A stretch of DNA of 63,466 nucleotides, taken from positions 1 through 63,466 of the forward strand of contig JAGUZQ010000079.1 in the NCBI GenBank assembly GCA_020060765.1. The letters are read 5' to 3'. The notes beneath the pieces were generated by a model. That model was not told the DNA's origin. It was given only the letters and a program-made list of their open reading frames with translations, and made no database searches. Position numbers and translations under genes: made by a program. This document shows, in pieces, positions 32,430 through 41,849 of the stretch (within the stretch, counting starts at the first letter, position 1; each line of letters starts with the position of its first letter). This stretch comes from Planctomycetota bacterium (GTDB lineage: Bacteria; Planctomycetota; SZUA-567).

Positions 32430-32975
32430 ATGCCGGGAGGTGCGCCTTTGCCGGAAGAGGAAAAACTTTTACAAGCCTGCCTGGGCGGCGACGAGCAAGC
32501 ATGGAACCGCCTGGTCGAGCGCCTGGCGCCGGTGGTGTGGCGGCTGGCCTGGCGACTGGTGGGGCAGACCTATGGTCGCGCCGAGGCTGAGGACGCCTTG
32601 CAGGACGTCTTTGTCAAGCTGCTGAAAGACGACTGCCGCCTGCTGCGCGAATACAAACCCGAACTTTCATCCCTGGAATATTATATTACCGTCATAGCCC
32701 GTTCCGCATTTCTGAGCCGCTTGCGCGGCCTCAAGGCGAAGGCGTTTTCCCGCCTGCCGGAAGAAATCGAAGATCGCGAATCGCGGATAGAGAGCAACCT
32801 GGTTCTCGATGCCGCGTTGGGAATACTGGTCGGACGCGAACGGGAGATTATCGAGTTGCTTTTCGGACAGGGGCTGTCTCCCCGGGAGGTAGCGGAAAAA
32901 CTCGTCATCACTGAGGCCACCGTGCGCAGCGCCAAACGCAACGCCTTGGAAAAACTCAGAGAATTTTTCAAATAA
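32430..32975 (+). CDS. ECF RNA polymerase sigma factor
   Basis: A 181-residue sigma factor. Region 2 has YGRAEAEDALQDVFVKLLKD and the -10-binding segment YYITVIARSAFLSRLRG; region 4 has LVGREREIIELLFGQGLSPREVAEKLVITEATVRSAKRNALEKL, a helix-turn-helix. The ATG at 32430 has GGAG at good spacing. It follows the sigma-54-promoter/membrane-zinc-ribbon gene, so transcription of this sigma may itself be sigma-54 dependent. It stands 67 bases before a prepilin and may control that gene and the lipoprotein behind it. Confidence 0.9.
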   Translation: MPGGAPLPEEEKLLQACLGGDEQAWNRLVERLAPVVWRLAWRLVGQTYGRAEAEDALQDVFVKLLKDDCRLLREYKPELSSLEYYITVIARSAFLSRLRGLKAKAFSRLPEEIEDRESRIESNLVLDAALGILVGREREIIELLFGQGLSPREVAEKLVITEATVRSAKRNALEKLREFFK

Positions 32976-33042
32976 TTTTTTTGTCGCTGCACGAATCGAC
33001 GGGCAGGCGCGTATCTCGTAGTGAAAGCAAAGGATTTTCGCG

Positions 33043-33945
33043 ATGAAACATTTTTTCGGAACTGACAGGGAATTGGAGAACGGTTTGGCCAGACTTTTCA
33101 CCTCAGCCGATTACGGCCAGACGCCAGAGCTTTCCGGCGATAGCCTGTCGGGACTGCGGTCGCTGTTTTCCGCACGGCGGACAGGGGAAAAGCCCGAGTT
33201 GCTGACGCTGCCGGGCGGCAACGTTTATCGCCTGAACAGCTCCCGGCGATTCGGGTCGATGGCGGCGTTCACGCTGGTGGAACTGCTGGTGGTGGTGGCG
33301 ATAATTTCTATTCTCGCCTCGCTGCTGCTGCCGGTGCTGGGCAAGGCGCGGGAAGCGGCGCGCGACATCGTCTGCCGCAATTCGCTCAAGCAATTACTTA
33401 TCCCCACTCAGGCCTACGCTGACGACAACCGCGGGGCGCTGATTATTGCTTTGAACTTGGCGACTGGTTACAAGCAAAGCCCGTGGGAGATGTTTACCTA
33501 TCACAACTATTTGCCAGACACTTCCCTGTACGATTGCCCGTCAGACAACACCCGCAAACCCAGCACCACGACCTGGCCGGGAATAAACGGGGATTACTAT
33601 AACTATTCCTGGCACAAGGGCGTGAATCAGGGCTATATCTGGTGGTTTTATAATTACCTGAACAATTCCGGCTGGCAGTCCAGTACCAAGATGCAACGCC
33701 TGAGCCGTCTGCAAAAGGCGTCTTTCGACATTCTCGCCGTAGACGGCAACACGCATGTCCATTCCACCCCGTTTTATTACTGCGTCGGCGGAAGTATCAA
33801 TGGATCGACCCAAATACAGACCAATGTGGACTTTGACCGCCACAATGGCAAAGCTAATTTCCTCTTTGTCGACGGCCATATCGGCGCGATCAAAGATTAC
33901 GAAACATTTGATGCGGATTATCAATGGAAAGGCGATTACCGATAA
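33043..33945 (+). CDS. Prepilin-like DUF1559-type protein with long leader
   Basis: A 300-residue type II pseudopilin-like protein. The N-terminal methylation helix is [22 protein letters not shown], and the expected cleavage point is before the Phe at about residue 76. The region before it is about 75 residues, far longer than the usual 6-30. The C-terminal domain contains CVGGSING and the header motif [13 protein letters not shown], which are typical of PVC (Planctomycetes, Lentisphaerae) DUF1559 families. It is probably surface or periplasmic and may form fibres. No pilin-processing peptidase is seen nearby. Confidence 0.85.
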   Translation: MKHFFGTDRELENGLARLFTSADYGQTPELSGDSLSGLRSLFSARRTGEKPELLTLPGGNVYRLNSSRRFGSMAAFTLVELLVVVAIISILASLLLPVLGKAREAARDIVCRNSLKQLLIPTQAYADDNRGALIIALNLATGYKQSPWEMFTYHNYLPDTSLYDCPSDNTRKPSTTTWPGINGDYYNYSWHKGVNQGYIWWFYNYLNNSGWQSSTKMQRLSRLQKASFDILAVDGNTHVHSTPFYYCVGGSINGSTQIQTNVDFDRHNGKANFLFVDGHIGAIKDYETFDADYQWKGDYR

Positions 33946-33988
33946 CGCAGGAAATATTGCCAAATTTGCTTTTATAGGGAGAAAGACC

Positions 33989-35635
33989 ATGCAGGCGACA
34001 ATCACCAAGACAAAAGCGGCTACCGTTTGTTCCGTTATCACGGCATGTTTTCTGGCAAGTTTGCTTGGCGGTTGCGAGGGGAAAGATAGGGAGGAACCTG
34101 TGCGAAAAAATATCCCGCAAGCCGAGGATACGTCCGCCCGCTGGGACAAGGAAAAGCCCTTCATGATGGGCGTCTACTGGTATGATTATGCCCAAACCAA
34201 ACCTGCAGAAGAAGCAGGGATGACTTACTTCGATTTTTTTGAAAAGCATCTTAACATTCTAAAGGAAAATGGAGCCAATTCCCTGCATTATGCGGTTTCA
34301 TTCAGCAGGAACGACTTCGACGCGGTACTGGCGCTGTGCGACAAGTATGATTTCTATCTGCTGCCGCAACTTGATTTTGCCTATTTTAACGGCAACGAAT
34401 CAGACAAGACATTGCGGGAGAAGGCGGCGAAGGCTGGCGAATTCATCCGCAAATACGACGGCCACAAGCGAATCCTGGCCTGGAGCGTGCGCGAGGAAGT
34501 GCCGCACGAAAAAATCAACCTGCTTTGCCGGTATTATTTCATGATAAAGGAGCATGTGCCTGAAGCAGATTTCTTTACGCTTCACAGCAATCTCGGCGCG
34601 GCAGCCGATCAGGCCGTACCCGACCCCGTCATCGACGGCACCGACCGCTACGGTTTCTGGTGGGAATTCTCCGGCGAAGGCTACATGGCCAGTCCCACCT
34701 CCTCGCTTGACTGGGTGCGAAAGGAAAGTTCGCAATATTACGCGCAGGCGGCGAAACGCGGGGCAGACTTCTGGCTCGTCGTTACCCAAGGAGGATTTAT
34801 CGGCGGCAGCAAGAACGCGGGCAAGTGGTGCGACCCGACCCGCAGCAAGGAAATCACCTGGCCGAAAACCGAAGACGCCCAGAAAAAGCTTTGCGAAAGA
34901 ATCCGCCGCTTCGCGAAGGAAGGACGCATGGGGTGGAAAGAAGTGAAGACCGCCGACGGGACGAAATACAATTACTGGAAATATTATCGCCTGCCGCGGA
35001 ACTGCATGAAGGCGCTGGCGTGGACGGGAGTGCTGGAAGGCGCGCGGCTGTTCATGTGCTGGAGTTATTCCCCGCCGACAAAGGAAAAAACCGCCACCAT
35101 GTTTTCCGATTGCCCGGAGAACAACATGACACTTTACACACTCGCGGGCAAGCCGGGTCAACCGAATCCGCAACTGGCTGAATTTGCCGAGGCCAGCCGC
35201 GAAATCAAAAAATACGAGCGCATCATCACCCGCATGAGCAAACTGCCGGAATCGCGGGTCGAGACCGACAGCAAGCAGCGCTTCTATAACCGCAGCTTTT
35301 CCTTCCCCCGTCTGCACGGCAACGTGATCGTCGTGCATAACGGCAACGTCGGCACCTGGCCGGGTAACAATTACATGCTGACGGACGACGATGATATCCG
35401 CATTGATGAGGAAGGCAATATGATCGGATATAAACCCTTAACCGCTGCGATGGACGCCACGCTAAAAGTTACCGAATTGAACCCCGGCGATAAGATATTC
35501 GACCTCGCCACAGGCAAGGCGCTTTCCCTGGACGGGGAAAACTCCTGCAAGGTGTCTGTCGAACCGGGTTCGGGAAAACTGTTGTTCCTCGGTACGGAAA
35601 AGGAATTTGAAGCGGTCAAGTCGCTGGTGCGGTAA
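33989..35635 (+). CDS. Lipoprotein with glycoside-hydrolase-like barrel
   Basis: A 548-residue lipoprotein whose lipobox is LLGGC after a signal helix (VCSVITACFLASLLGG). The start is the ATG at 33989 with AGGGAG seven bases upstream. The mature part begins like a TIM-barrel glycoside hydrolase (FMMGVYWYDYAQTKPAEEAGMTYFDFFEKHLNILKENGANSLHYAVSF), with barrel landmarks ILAWSVREEVPHE (acidic pair) and FWWEFSGEGYMASPTSS. A beta-rich C-terminal domain (about 440-548) follows. PVC bacteria have many such proteins that act on polysaccharides, but I cannot assign a family. It lies 43 bases after the prepilin gene. Confidence 0.7.
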   Translation: MQATITKTKAATVCSVITACFLASLLGGCEGKDREEPVRKNIPQAEDTSARWDKEKPFMMGVYWYDYAQTKPAEEAGMTYFDFFEKHLNILKENGANSLHYAVSFSRNDFDAVLALCDKYDFYLLPQLDFAYFNGNESDKTLREKAAKAGEFIRKYDGHKRILAWSVREEVPHEKINLLCRYYFMIKEHVPEADFFTLHSNLGAAADQAVPDPVIDGTDRYGFWWEFSGEGYMASPTSSLDWVRKESSQYYAQAAKRGADFWLVVTQGGFIGGSKNAGKWCDPTRSKEITWPKTEDAQKKLCERIRRFAKEGRMGWKEVKTADGTKYNYWKYYRLPRNCMKALAWTGVLEGARLFMCWSYSPPTKEKTATMFSDCPENNMTLYTLAGKPGQPNPQLAEFAEASREIKKYERIITRMSKLPESRVETDSKQRFYNRSFSFPRLHGNVIVVHNGNVGTWPGNNYMLTDDDDIRIDEEGNMIGYKPLTAAMDATLKVTELNPGDKIFDLATGKALSLDGENSCKVSVEPGSGKLLFLGTEKEFEAVKSLVR

Positions 35636-35648
35636 AAAACATCCGCAC

Positions 35649-36620
35649 TTATTTCGGGCGGCGCAGCACCGCCAGCGCGCAGCCGCCCAGCAGAGGCAAT
35701 ACCGACAGCGCTTGCAGCGGGGTCAGTTCCTCCCGCAGCATGAGGTAGGAAAAGGCGTAGGTAAAGACCGGCGAAACCAGCAGTCCCAACAGGCAGAGAG
35801 CGACTCCCAGGTGGCGCAGCGCTATCATGAACAGCGCGTGCGCCACCGCCATTGCCATCACTCCGCTGGCGAAAACCAGCGCCAGCATCGGCGGCGGCAC
35901 GCGCAGGATCGAAGTGATGTCGCCAACGAGCAGCGTGATCGCCAGCAGCGCCAAGGTGGTGGCGGTGGATATCCAGGTAAAAACTATCACCGGGTGTTGT
36001 CCCCGCGAGATTCTCTTTACCGTCAGCGAATAACTCGGCCAGATAATCGCGCCGAGAATGCACAGCCCCACACCGAAAGCGTAGCCGGACAAGCCGCCCG
36101 TCGGGGCGGGGGCGTCGCTTTTTCCGGTTCCGCCCAGGATCAGGCCGCACGCTCCGGCCAGGCTGAACAACACGCCAATCCAGAACCGCGGCAGGCGGAT
36201 CAGCGGCCTTTCCTCCGGCTCGAAAATGAAAGCCAGCAGCGCGCCGAACACCACGTTGATTTTCAGAATCAGATGCGTCTGCGTCGGCATCAGGAAATAG
36301 ATCGCGCTGACCCAGGTCATCTGGTACATGGTATTAAAAACCGTCGCCAGCAGAATCCCTTTTTTCGACACGGTCGAGGCGCGCAGCTTGTCGCGCAGGA
36401 AAATCGCCACCACGAGCCACAGGAATATAGTGGAGGAAATATAGCGAAAAAAATTCTGCTCCACCGGCGCGAAGTACTGGGTGAAGTATTTCACCAGCAC
36501 CGGCACCAGCGCCCAGCACAGCATCGCTCCCCCCAGCGTCAGCCAGCCGTGCAGAGGATGGGGCGAATCGAGAGGAGTTTCGGCTGGCGTATCGCCGACG
36601 GCGGCGGTGTTGGTTGTCAT
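35649..36620 (-). CDS. EamA/DMT-family transporter
   Basis: A 323-residue inner-membrane protein with about ten helices in two EamA repeats, for example GAMLCWALVPVLVKYFTQYFAPVEQNFFRY and the second-half start GYAFGVGLCILGAIIWPSYSL. Drug/metabolite transporters of this class export amino acids, sugars or other small molecules; the substrate is unknown. Its start overlaps the truB stop by 4 bases, so translation is coupled. Confidence 0.88.
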   Translation of the reverse strand: MTTNTAAVGDTPAETPLDSPHPLHGWLTLGGAMLCWALVPVLVKYFTQYFAPVEQNFFRYISSTIFLWLVVAIFLRDKLRASTVSKKGILLATVFNTMYQMTWVSAIYFLMPTQTHLILKINVVFGALLAFIFEPEERPLIRLPRFWIGVLFSLAGACGLILGGTGKSDAPAPTGGLSGYAFGVGLCILGAIIWPSYSLTVKRISRGQHPVIVFTWISTATTLALLAITLLVGDITSILRVPPPMLALVFASGVMAMAVAHALFMIALRHLGVALCLLGLLVSPVFTYAFSYLMLREELTPLQALSVLPLLGGCALAVLRRPK

Positions 36621-37324
36621 GGTTGTATTTCGTCCAAGATAAAAGCGGTTTCAAGTTGGAACATGCCGATCGCGGTACGGGTCAGCGCCGTCATGGTCGC
36701 GCCCATGCCGAGTTTCAAGCCCAGGTCGTCGATCAGGGTGCGGACGTAAAAGCCTTTTGAAACAGTCATGGTCAAGCCTGCCTCCCGCCCGTCGCAGTCG
36801 GTCAGCGCCAGTTCGTAAACCGTAACCGGGCGCGGCTCTCGGGTTACTTCGATATTTTCCCGCGCCAGTTTATACAGCGGCACGCCGTCTTTCTTTAGCG
36901 CACTGTACATGGGCGGGGTCTGCATTATCTCTCCCCGGAAAGAGGCGAGTTCCTGTTCGACCTGTTCCCGCGTCGGCGGCGCGCGGTCGAATGTTTCTAT
37001 GGTCGTGCCAGTGCGATCCTGCGTATCGGTGCGGTAGCCGAAACGCAGGCGCGCGTGATAGGTCTTGGGCATGGTCTGGATTTCGTCAAATAAACGCGTG
37101 GCATTTCCTGCCAGCAGCAGAAGCAACCCGTCGGCCATCGGGTCAAGCGTGCCTGCGTGTCCGATTCGGCGCAGATTCAGGCGTTTTCTGGCAATCGCCA
37201 CTGCCTGGTGGCTGCTGATGCCTTCGGGTTTGTTTACCGGAAAAATCCCCGGCACTTGGCCGACCAGGGAAAGCGGGTCGCGCCGAAAAGACGCCAGCAA
37301 TTCGGGAAAGGGAATCGGGTTCAT
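36617..37324 (-). CDS. truB: tRNA pseudouridine-55 synthase TruB
   Basis: TruB makes pseudouridine 55 in the T loop of nearly all tRNAs. The catalytic motif is GHAGTLDPMADGLLLLLAGNATRL with its Asp. Other family blocks are VNKPEGISSHQAV, YHARLRFGYRTDTQD and GFYVRTLIDDLG. The 235 residues match the shorter bacterial form lacking an extended PUA domain. It lies in a minus-strand operon with a hypothetical gene upstream (14-base gap) and the EamA gene downstream. Confidence 0.94.
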   Translation of the reverse strand: MNPIPFPELLASFRRDPLSLVGQVPGIFPVNKPEGISSHQAVAIARKRLNLRRIGHAGTLDPMADGLLLLLAGNATRLFDEIQTMPKTYHARLRFGYRTDTQDRTGTTIETFDRAPPTREQVEQELASFRGEIMQTPPMYSALKKDGVPLYKLARENIEVTREPRPVTVYELALTDCDGREAGLTMTVSKGFYVRTLIDDLGLKLGMGATMTALTRTAIGMFQLETAFILDEIQP

Positions 37325-37338
37325 GAGTCGCGCCGGGT

Positions 37339-37839
37339 TCAGTGGGTAAAGCCGATGTGGCGGACATTTTCGCCATGTTCCAGGAAGTCGGTCAGCCCTT
37401 CGTCGTAGTAGCGCGTGAGCTCCGCGAAGATGAAATCGAAAAACGGCTGGAAAGTTGCCCGTTCGCCGGAATCGACGGTGAATTCCTGCGAATGGGGGGC
37501 GAGTTGAAGCAGATATTTTCCTGTTTTCTTCGTGATCTGGATATCGAGAATATGGGTCTCCTCACCGACGCCGCCCGGCATTTCGTAAAGGGTAATGGCG
37601 ATGCCGAGATGCCAGACCGTGTCGGCGTCAAGAAACAGCGCTTCTCGCACGGAATATACGGCGTCACGATGGCGGGGCTCATTTAGTGGGGCGAATTTGA
37701 CCTTGTCGATGGGAGAGGAAAGATATTCCTGCAGGTTGTCTCGCAGTTCCTCGGCGAAAACGATAAAGTCAGACCGCCAGCGGAGGTATTTCTTGCGCGC
37801 GGCGGACAGGGCGTGGCAAAGCTCGTCGAACCTGGTCAT
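37339..37839 (-). CDS. Hypothetical protein
   Basis: A 166-residue soluble acidic protein with no signal or membrane helix. The N-terminal half looks helical (RFDELCHALSAARKKYLRW) and the C-terminal half mixed alpha/beta (HILDIQITKKTGKYLLQLAPHS). AAAGGA precedes the ATG. I do not recognise the family. Its position upstream of truB suggests co-transcription. Upstream (37840-38068) no gene is seen. Confidence 0.75.
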   Translation of the reverse strand: MTRFDELCHALSAARKKYLRWRSDFIVFAEELRDNLQEYLSSPIDKVKFAPLNEPRHRDAVYSVREALFLDADTVWHLGIAITLYEMPGGVGEETHILDIQITKKTGKYLLQLAPHSQEFTVDSGERATFQPFFDFIFAELTRYYDEGLTDFLEHGENVRHIGFTH

Positions 37840-38068
37840 GCGGAGTCCTTTGCATAAGTTGAAGATGCAGAAATGATATTATGCCGTGCGCGTCGATGCA
37901 AGACATTTAAACTATCCGGGATAAATATTTTCTCATAACGCCTTTACTTAAAGCATATTAGACCTGCGCCTCCTGCCTTTTTCGACTGTTTTTTTTGACA
38001 AGGGGATGATCTGATGATACCTTATATATGTTAGATGCCTTATAGGCTTTAATGAGGGGGTTTGTGCA

Positions 38069-38644
38069 ATGGCTGATATTCAGGTATACACTACCGGCGA
38101 AGTGGCGAAATTTTGCAACGTCATCAAGATGACGGTGGTCAGGTGGATAGACCGGGGGGAATTGCCCGCCCATCAGCTTCCAGGCCGGGGTGACAGGCGG
38201 GTGACCCGGGAAGACCTATTGACATTCATGCGCACAAACAACTTTCCTATTCCCCCGGAACTTGAAGACGAAAGTGCCGATGTGCTGATTGTCGAGGACG
38301 AACCGAATCTGGCCAAGGCTATCCGGCGGGCTTTGATGGGTGGGGGCTATAAGGTTCAGATCGCCTCTGACGGGTTCATGGCCGGATCCATGCTGGAGCG
38401 GATCAAGCCAGCCTTGGTCACACTGGACATGTCGATGCCGGGGATGAGCGGTCTGGAAGTGCTGAAGCTTATTCGCGAACGGGAGGACTTGAAAAATACC
38501 AAGGTGCTGGTGATTTCGGCTTTGCCGACAGAAAGGCTGCGCGAGGCATTGGCGGCGGGAGCGGATCAGGTCATGAGCAAGCCTTTTCAGAACGCGAAAC
38601 TGCAGGAAACCGTTAGGGAGTTGATTGGGGAGAGGAAACGGTAA
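38069..38644 (+). CDS. MerR/excisionase-type HTH fused to a receiver domain
   Basis: 191 residues. Residues 5-55 are a winged-helix HTH of the MerR/BldC/excisionase type (YTTGEVAKFCNVIKMTVVRWIDRGELPAHQLPGRGDRRV). Residues 71-190 are a receiver domain with acidic residues in VEDE and phospho-acceptor Asp120 in VTLDMSMPG, then Lys in VMSKP. In usual response regulators the receiver comes first; here DNA binding is N-terminal. It is the first gene of a packed signalling operon through 45162 and should respond to a kinase, plausibly the one at 39636. GAGGGG precedes the ATG. A TTGACA lies at 37995-38000 without a clear -10. Confidence 0.9.
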   Translation: MADIQVYTTGEVAKFCNVIKMTVVRWIDRGELPAHQLPGRGDRRVTREDLLTFMRTNNFPIPPELEDESADVLIVEDEPNLAKAIRRALMGGGYKVQIASDGFMAGSMLERIKPALVTLDMSMPGMSGLEVLKLIREREDLKNTKVLVISALPTERLREALAAGADQVMSKPFQNAKLQETVRELIGERKR

Positions 38645-38669
38645 GTGTTTTTTTTTTAGGGAGAGAGAG

Positions 38670-39599
38670 ATGAAAATTGTTGTCAGAAATCTGTTTGTGT
38701 TGACCGTTTTCGCGCTGGTGCTGCCGCAGACCGTATCGGCTGGCGAGGATCTGCCGCAGGTGAAGGAGCGGGGATCGTTGCGGCACCTGGGCATTCCCTA
38801 CGCCAACTTCAACACCGGCGCGGGCGACGGGCTTTCAGTCGAGTTGGTAAAGCTGTTCGCCGAGCAACTGGGAGTTAAATATGAGTATGTCCCTACCCAG
38901 TGGAGCGATATTATCGCTGATCTCACCGGCAAAAAGGTCAAGCCCAAAGGCGCGGAGATAGAGATAACCGGCACGGCGGAAATCAAGGGAGATATTATTG
39001 CCAACGGTTTTACCGTTTTGCCGTGGCGTGAAAAGGCGGTGTCGTTTTCAACCAAGACTTTTCCGACCCAGGTTTGGCTGGTGGCTTCGTCTGATTCCAA
39101 ACTGAACCCCATTGTTCCGACGGGAGACGTGTCCAAGGATATCGAGGAAACCAGAAAGCTTATTAAGGGGTTGACGGTATTGGGCAAAGCCGCCACTTGT
39201 CTGGATCCCGCGCTTTATGATATCGCCAAGGCGGGCGCGACGGAGAAGTGTTTTGACGGCGGTTTGAACGACCTGGCTCCGGCGTTGCTGAAGGGAGAGG
39301 CCGACGTTTTGTTGCTGGACGTGCCTGATTGTCTGGTGGCTTTGCGGAAGTGGCCGGGAAAAATCAAGGTTTTGGGGCCGATGTCGGAACAGCAGCACAT
39401 GGCGGCTGCGTTCCGCCAGGACGCGCCGGAGCTGCGGCAGGCGTTCGAGGAATTCCTAGCGAAATGCAAGCAGGACGGAACCTACCTGCGGCTGATCCGG
39501 AAATATTATCCCGACGTTTTCATCTATTACCCGGAGTTCTTCCGCGATTGCAAGGATGCGGACAATATTGAGGAAAAAGGCTTGAAAAAAGCGGGCTGA
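38670..39599 (+). CDS. Periplasmic solute-binding protein (family 3-like), orphan
   Basis: 309 residues. A signal peptide (MKIVVRNLFVLTVFALVLPQTVSA) is followed by a bilobed binding protein: VKERGSLRHLGIPYANFNTGAGDGLSVELVKLFAEQLGV, then GDIIANGFTVLPWREKAVSFS and DVLLLDVPDCLVALR. No ABC permease or ATPase gene is adjacent, so it may present ligand to the sensor kinase encoded 36 bases later rather than serve transport. The ATG at 38670 has AGGGAGAG upstream. Confidence 0.85.
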   Translation: MKIVVRNLFVLTVFALVLPQTVSAGEDLPQVKERGSLRHLGIPYANFNTGAGDGLSVELVKLFAEQLGVKYEYVPTQWSDIIADLTGKKVKPKGAEIEITGTAEIKGDIIANGFTVLPWREKAVSFSTKTFPTQVWLVASSDSKLNPIVPTGDVSKDIEETRKLIKGLTVLGKAATCLDPALYDIAKAGATEKCFDGGLNDLAPALLKGEADVLLLDVPDCLVALRKWPGKIKVLGPMSEQQHMAAAFRQDAPELRQAFEEFLAKCKQDGTYLRLIRKYYPDVFIYYPEFFRDCKDADNIEEKGLKKAG

Positions 39600-39635
39600 G
39601 GGCTCGGGTTAAGTCCGACAGGCGGAGCTGGCGAC

Positions 39636-41849
39636 ATGAAACATGATTCCGGCAAAGACAAATGGCAGAGTTACGAAGTCGCGCTGACGGTGGCGAACCT
39701 GCTGTTGCTGGGTTATGTCATTCATCTGCTGGTTGCCAATTATTTTTCGCAACGGGACATAAGAAAAGCCGCTGAAATCAGGATCGCCAAGGAGACTGAA
39801 CGGCAGGCAGACGCGATTGGCAGTTTTCTGGCGGAACGCAGGCACGACATCGAGGTTCTTGCCTACGACCAGGAAATACTGGCATATTTCGAAAACAAAT
39901 CCATGGGCATGTCGCTTAAATACGGCTTGCGCGCCACGCTGGAACAGGCGCGGGAGCGGTTCGGACAGATTCTGTACGACCGTTCGCTGGGGGGGCGGCG
40001 CATGTTCTCCAGCCTGATGCTGGTCGAGGACGGCGGCGAGGTGCTGATAGAGAACGACGAGTTGCCGACCGGTCGCCAATTGGAGAATTTTGTCGCCGAA
40101 CGGGAAGGTGGCGTGCATTTGGGCTGGGATCCGGAAAACCGGGGCGACTTTGCCTATATTACGGTTCCGGTTATATTCAAGGGCAAAACCGTCGGCAGGA
40201 TCATGGCCTGGGTGGATCTGGCTCCGCTGTTGGAAAATACGGTTAAAAAGGAAGACGCCTCGCACAGCCGCTGGGTCGACATTTTCAAGTGCGGCAACAC
40301 CCTGCCAGCGGGCAATTATCGGGAGCATTCCATCCCCGGCGATATCGCCGGGCAGGAATCGGTAGTGAAGGTGAATGGCGAGAGGATTTTCAGCAAGGCG
40401 CATATTGTTGGCACGCCTTTCGACTTCGTGATGGTTACGCCTAAGAAGGAAATTTTCGGCAATGCCAGTCCCTTGCAGCAACTGATCGGCGTGGGCGCGG
40501 TGGCGGCGATTTTCCTGTTTGCCATGATCGGACTGCTGCGGCACTTCGAGTACAAGAGCATGAGCCTGGCGGTGCAGGAAAGCGAGGAACGCCTGTCGCT
40601 GGCGCTGGAAGCCACCAACGACGGCGTATGGGACTGGAACTATCAGACCGGAGCCGTTTATTACAGTCCGCGCTGGCTGGAGATGCTGGGATACGGTATT
40701 GGAGAGGTGGAAAACAATATTTCTGCCTGGGAAAACCTGGTGCATCCCGACGATCTGCCGCACGTGAGAAAAATGCTGGAAGACCATTTTTCCGGAATCA
40801 GCGAAACATACGAAAGCGAATTCCGCTGCCGTACCAAACCCGGCGGCTGGAAATGGATACTGGCTCGCGGCAGGAGCATCAGCCGCGACCACAAAGGGGC
40901 ACCCCTGCGCATCGTGGGAACCCATACCGACATCACCTCCCGCAAAGAAGTGGAAACCCTGCTGGAAGAAGCGAACCGCGACCTGGAAAACCGGGTTAAG
41001 GATCGCACCTCCATGCTGTTGCAGTCGGAGAAAATGGCTTCGATCGGCCAACTTGCCGCGGGTATCGCGCACGAGATCAATAATCCCGCCGGTTTCGTGA
41101 GTGGCAATCTGGAAACCCTCAAGCAGTACTCCGAGGGGCTGATGGAACTGGCCGCAGTCAACGACAGGCTGACGGAGGAGCTTGCGGCAGGAACCGTTAC
41201 GCAGGGAAAATTCCGGGAGGAAATCGAGGCCGTCAAGCAACGGATCAACTTCGACTTTATCGAGGAAGATATCTCGGATCTGCTGGCCGAATCGCTGGAC
41301 GGGATGAAGCGGATCGCGCGGATCGTCACCGACCTGAAGGATTTTTCCCATATCGACAAGGAGGACTCAGTCTCCGAATGCGATTTGAACGAATTGATCG
41401 ACAAGGCGATCAACGTCGCCTGGAACGAGCTGAAATACAAGTGCGTGGTGGAAAGGGAATACGGCTCTCTCCCGCCGGTGCCTCTGAACGGCGGGCAGAT
41501 CAGCCAGGTGATATTGAACATTCTGGTCAATTCCGCGCAGGCGATTGAAAAGCAGGGCGTGATCAAGATCGCCACTTCTACCGCCGCCGGGATGGCGCTG
41601 GTCGAAATCGCCGACAACGGCCCGGGCATTCCCGAGGAAATACGAACCAAGATATTCGATCCCTTTTTTACCACCAAGCCGGTGGGGAAGGGCACTGGGC
41701 TGGGGTTGCATATCTGCCAGAAGATAGTTAACTCCCATAACGGGACAATCGTCCTGGATTCAACCGAGGGCGAGGGCGCGAGATTCAGTATCAAGCTGCC
41801 GCTTCAGAGAGCGAAAGCGGAGGGGAGGAAGGGCGATGAGGCCGAATGA
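39636..41849 (+). CDS. Membrane sensor histidine kinase with PAS domain
   Basis: 737 residues. One membrane helix near the N terminus (about 14-34), a periplasmic sensor region of about 250 residues, and a second helix (about 280-300, QLIGVGAVAAIFLFAMIGLL). A PAS domain (about 320-440) has EATNDGVWDW and LVHPDDLPHVRKML. The kinase core has the phospho-acceptor His479 in AAGIAHEINNP and HATPase boxes ADNGPGIP and GKGTGLGLHI. The neighbouring solute-binding protein may be its ligand-bearing partner, and the receiver genes downstream its targets. It overlaps the next gene by 14 bases. Confidence 0.93.
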   Translation: MKHDSGKDKWQSYEVALTVANLLLLGYVIHLLVANYFSQRDIRKAAEIRIAKETERQADAIGSFLAERRHDIEVLAYDQEILAYFENKSMGMSLKYGLRATLEQARERFGQILYDRSLGGRRMFSSLMLVEDGGEVLIENDELPTGRQLENFVAEREGGVHLGWDPENRGDFAYITVPVIFKGKTVGRIMAWVDLAPLLENTVKKEDASHSRWVDIFKCGNTLPAGNYREHSIPGDIAGQESVVKVNGERIFSKAHIVGTPFDFVMVTPKKEIFGNASPLQQLIGVGAVAAIFLFAMIGLLRHFEYKSMSLAVQESEERLSLALEATNDGVWDWNYQTGAVYYSPRWLEMLGYGIGEVENNISAWENLVHPDDLPHVRKMLEDHFSGISETYESEFRCRTKPGGWKWILARGRSISRDHKGAPLRIVGTHTDITSRKEVETLLEEANRDLENRVKDRTSMLLQSEKMASIGQLAAGIAHEINNPAGFVSGNLETLKQYSEGLMELAAVNDRLTEELAAGTVTQGKFREEIEAVKQRINFDFIEEDISDLLAESLDGMKRIARIVTDLKDFSHIDKEDSVSECDLNELIDKAINVAWNELKYKCVVEREYGSLPPVPLNGGQISQVILNILVNSAQAIEKQGVIKIATSTAAGMALVEIADNGPGIPEEIRTKIFDPFFTTKPVGKGTGLGLHICQKIVNSHNGTIVLDSTEGEGARFSIKLPLQRAKAEGRKGDEAE

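Noticed and set aside
37995..38027. A sigma-70 promoter upstream of the HTH-receiver gene
   Set aside because: TTGACA is perfect, but the bases at normal spacing (TACCTT) are a poor -10 and the better TTATAT is 21 bases away. Left out of the feature list.
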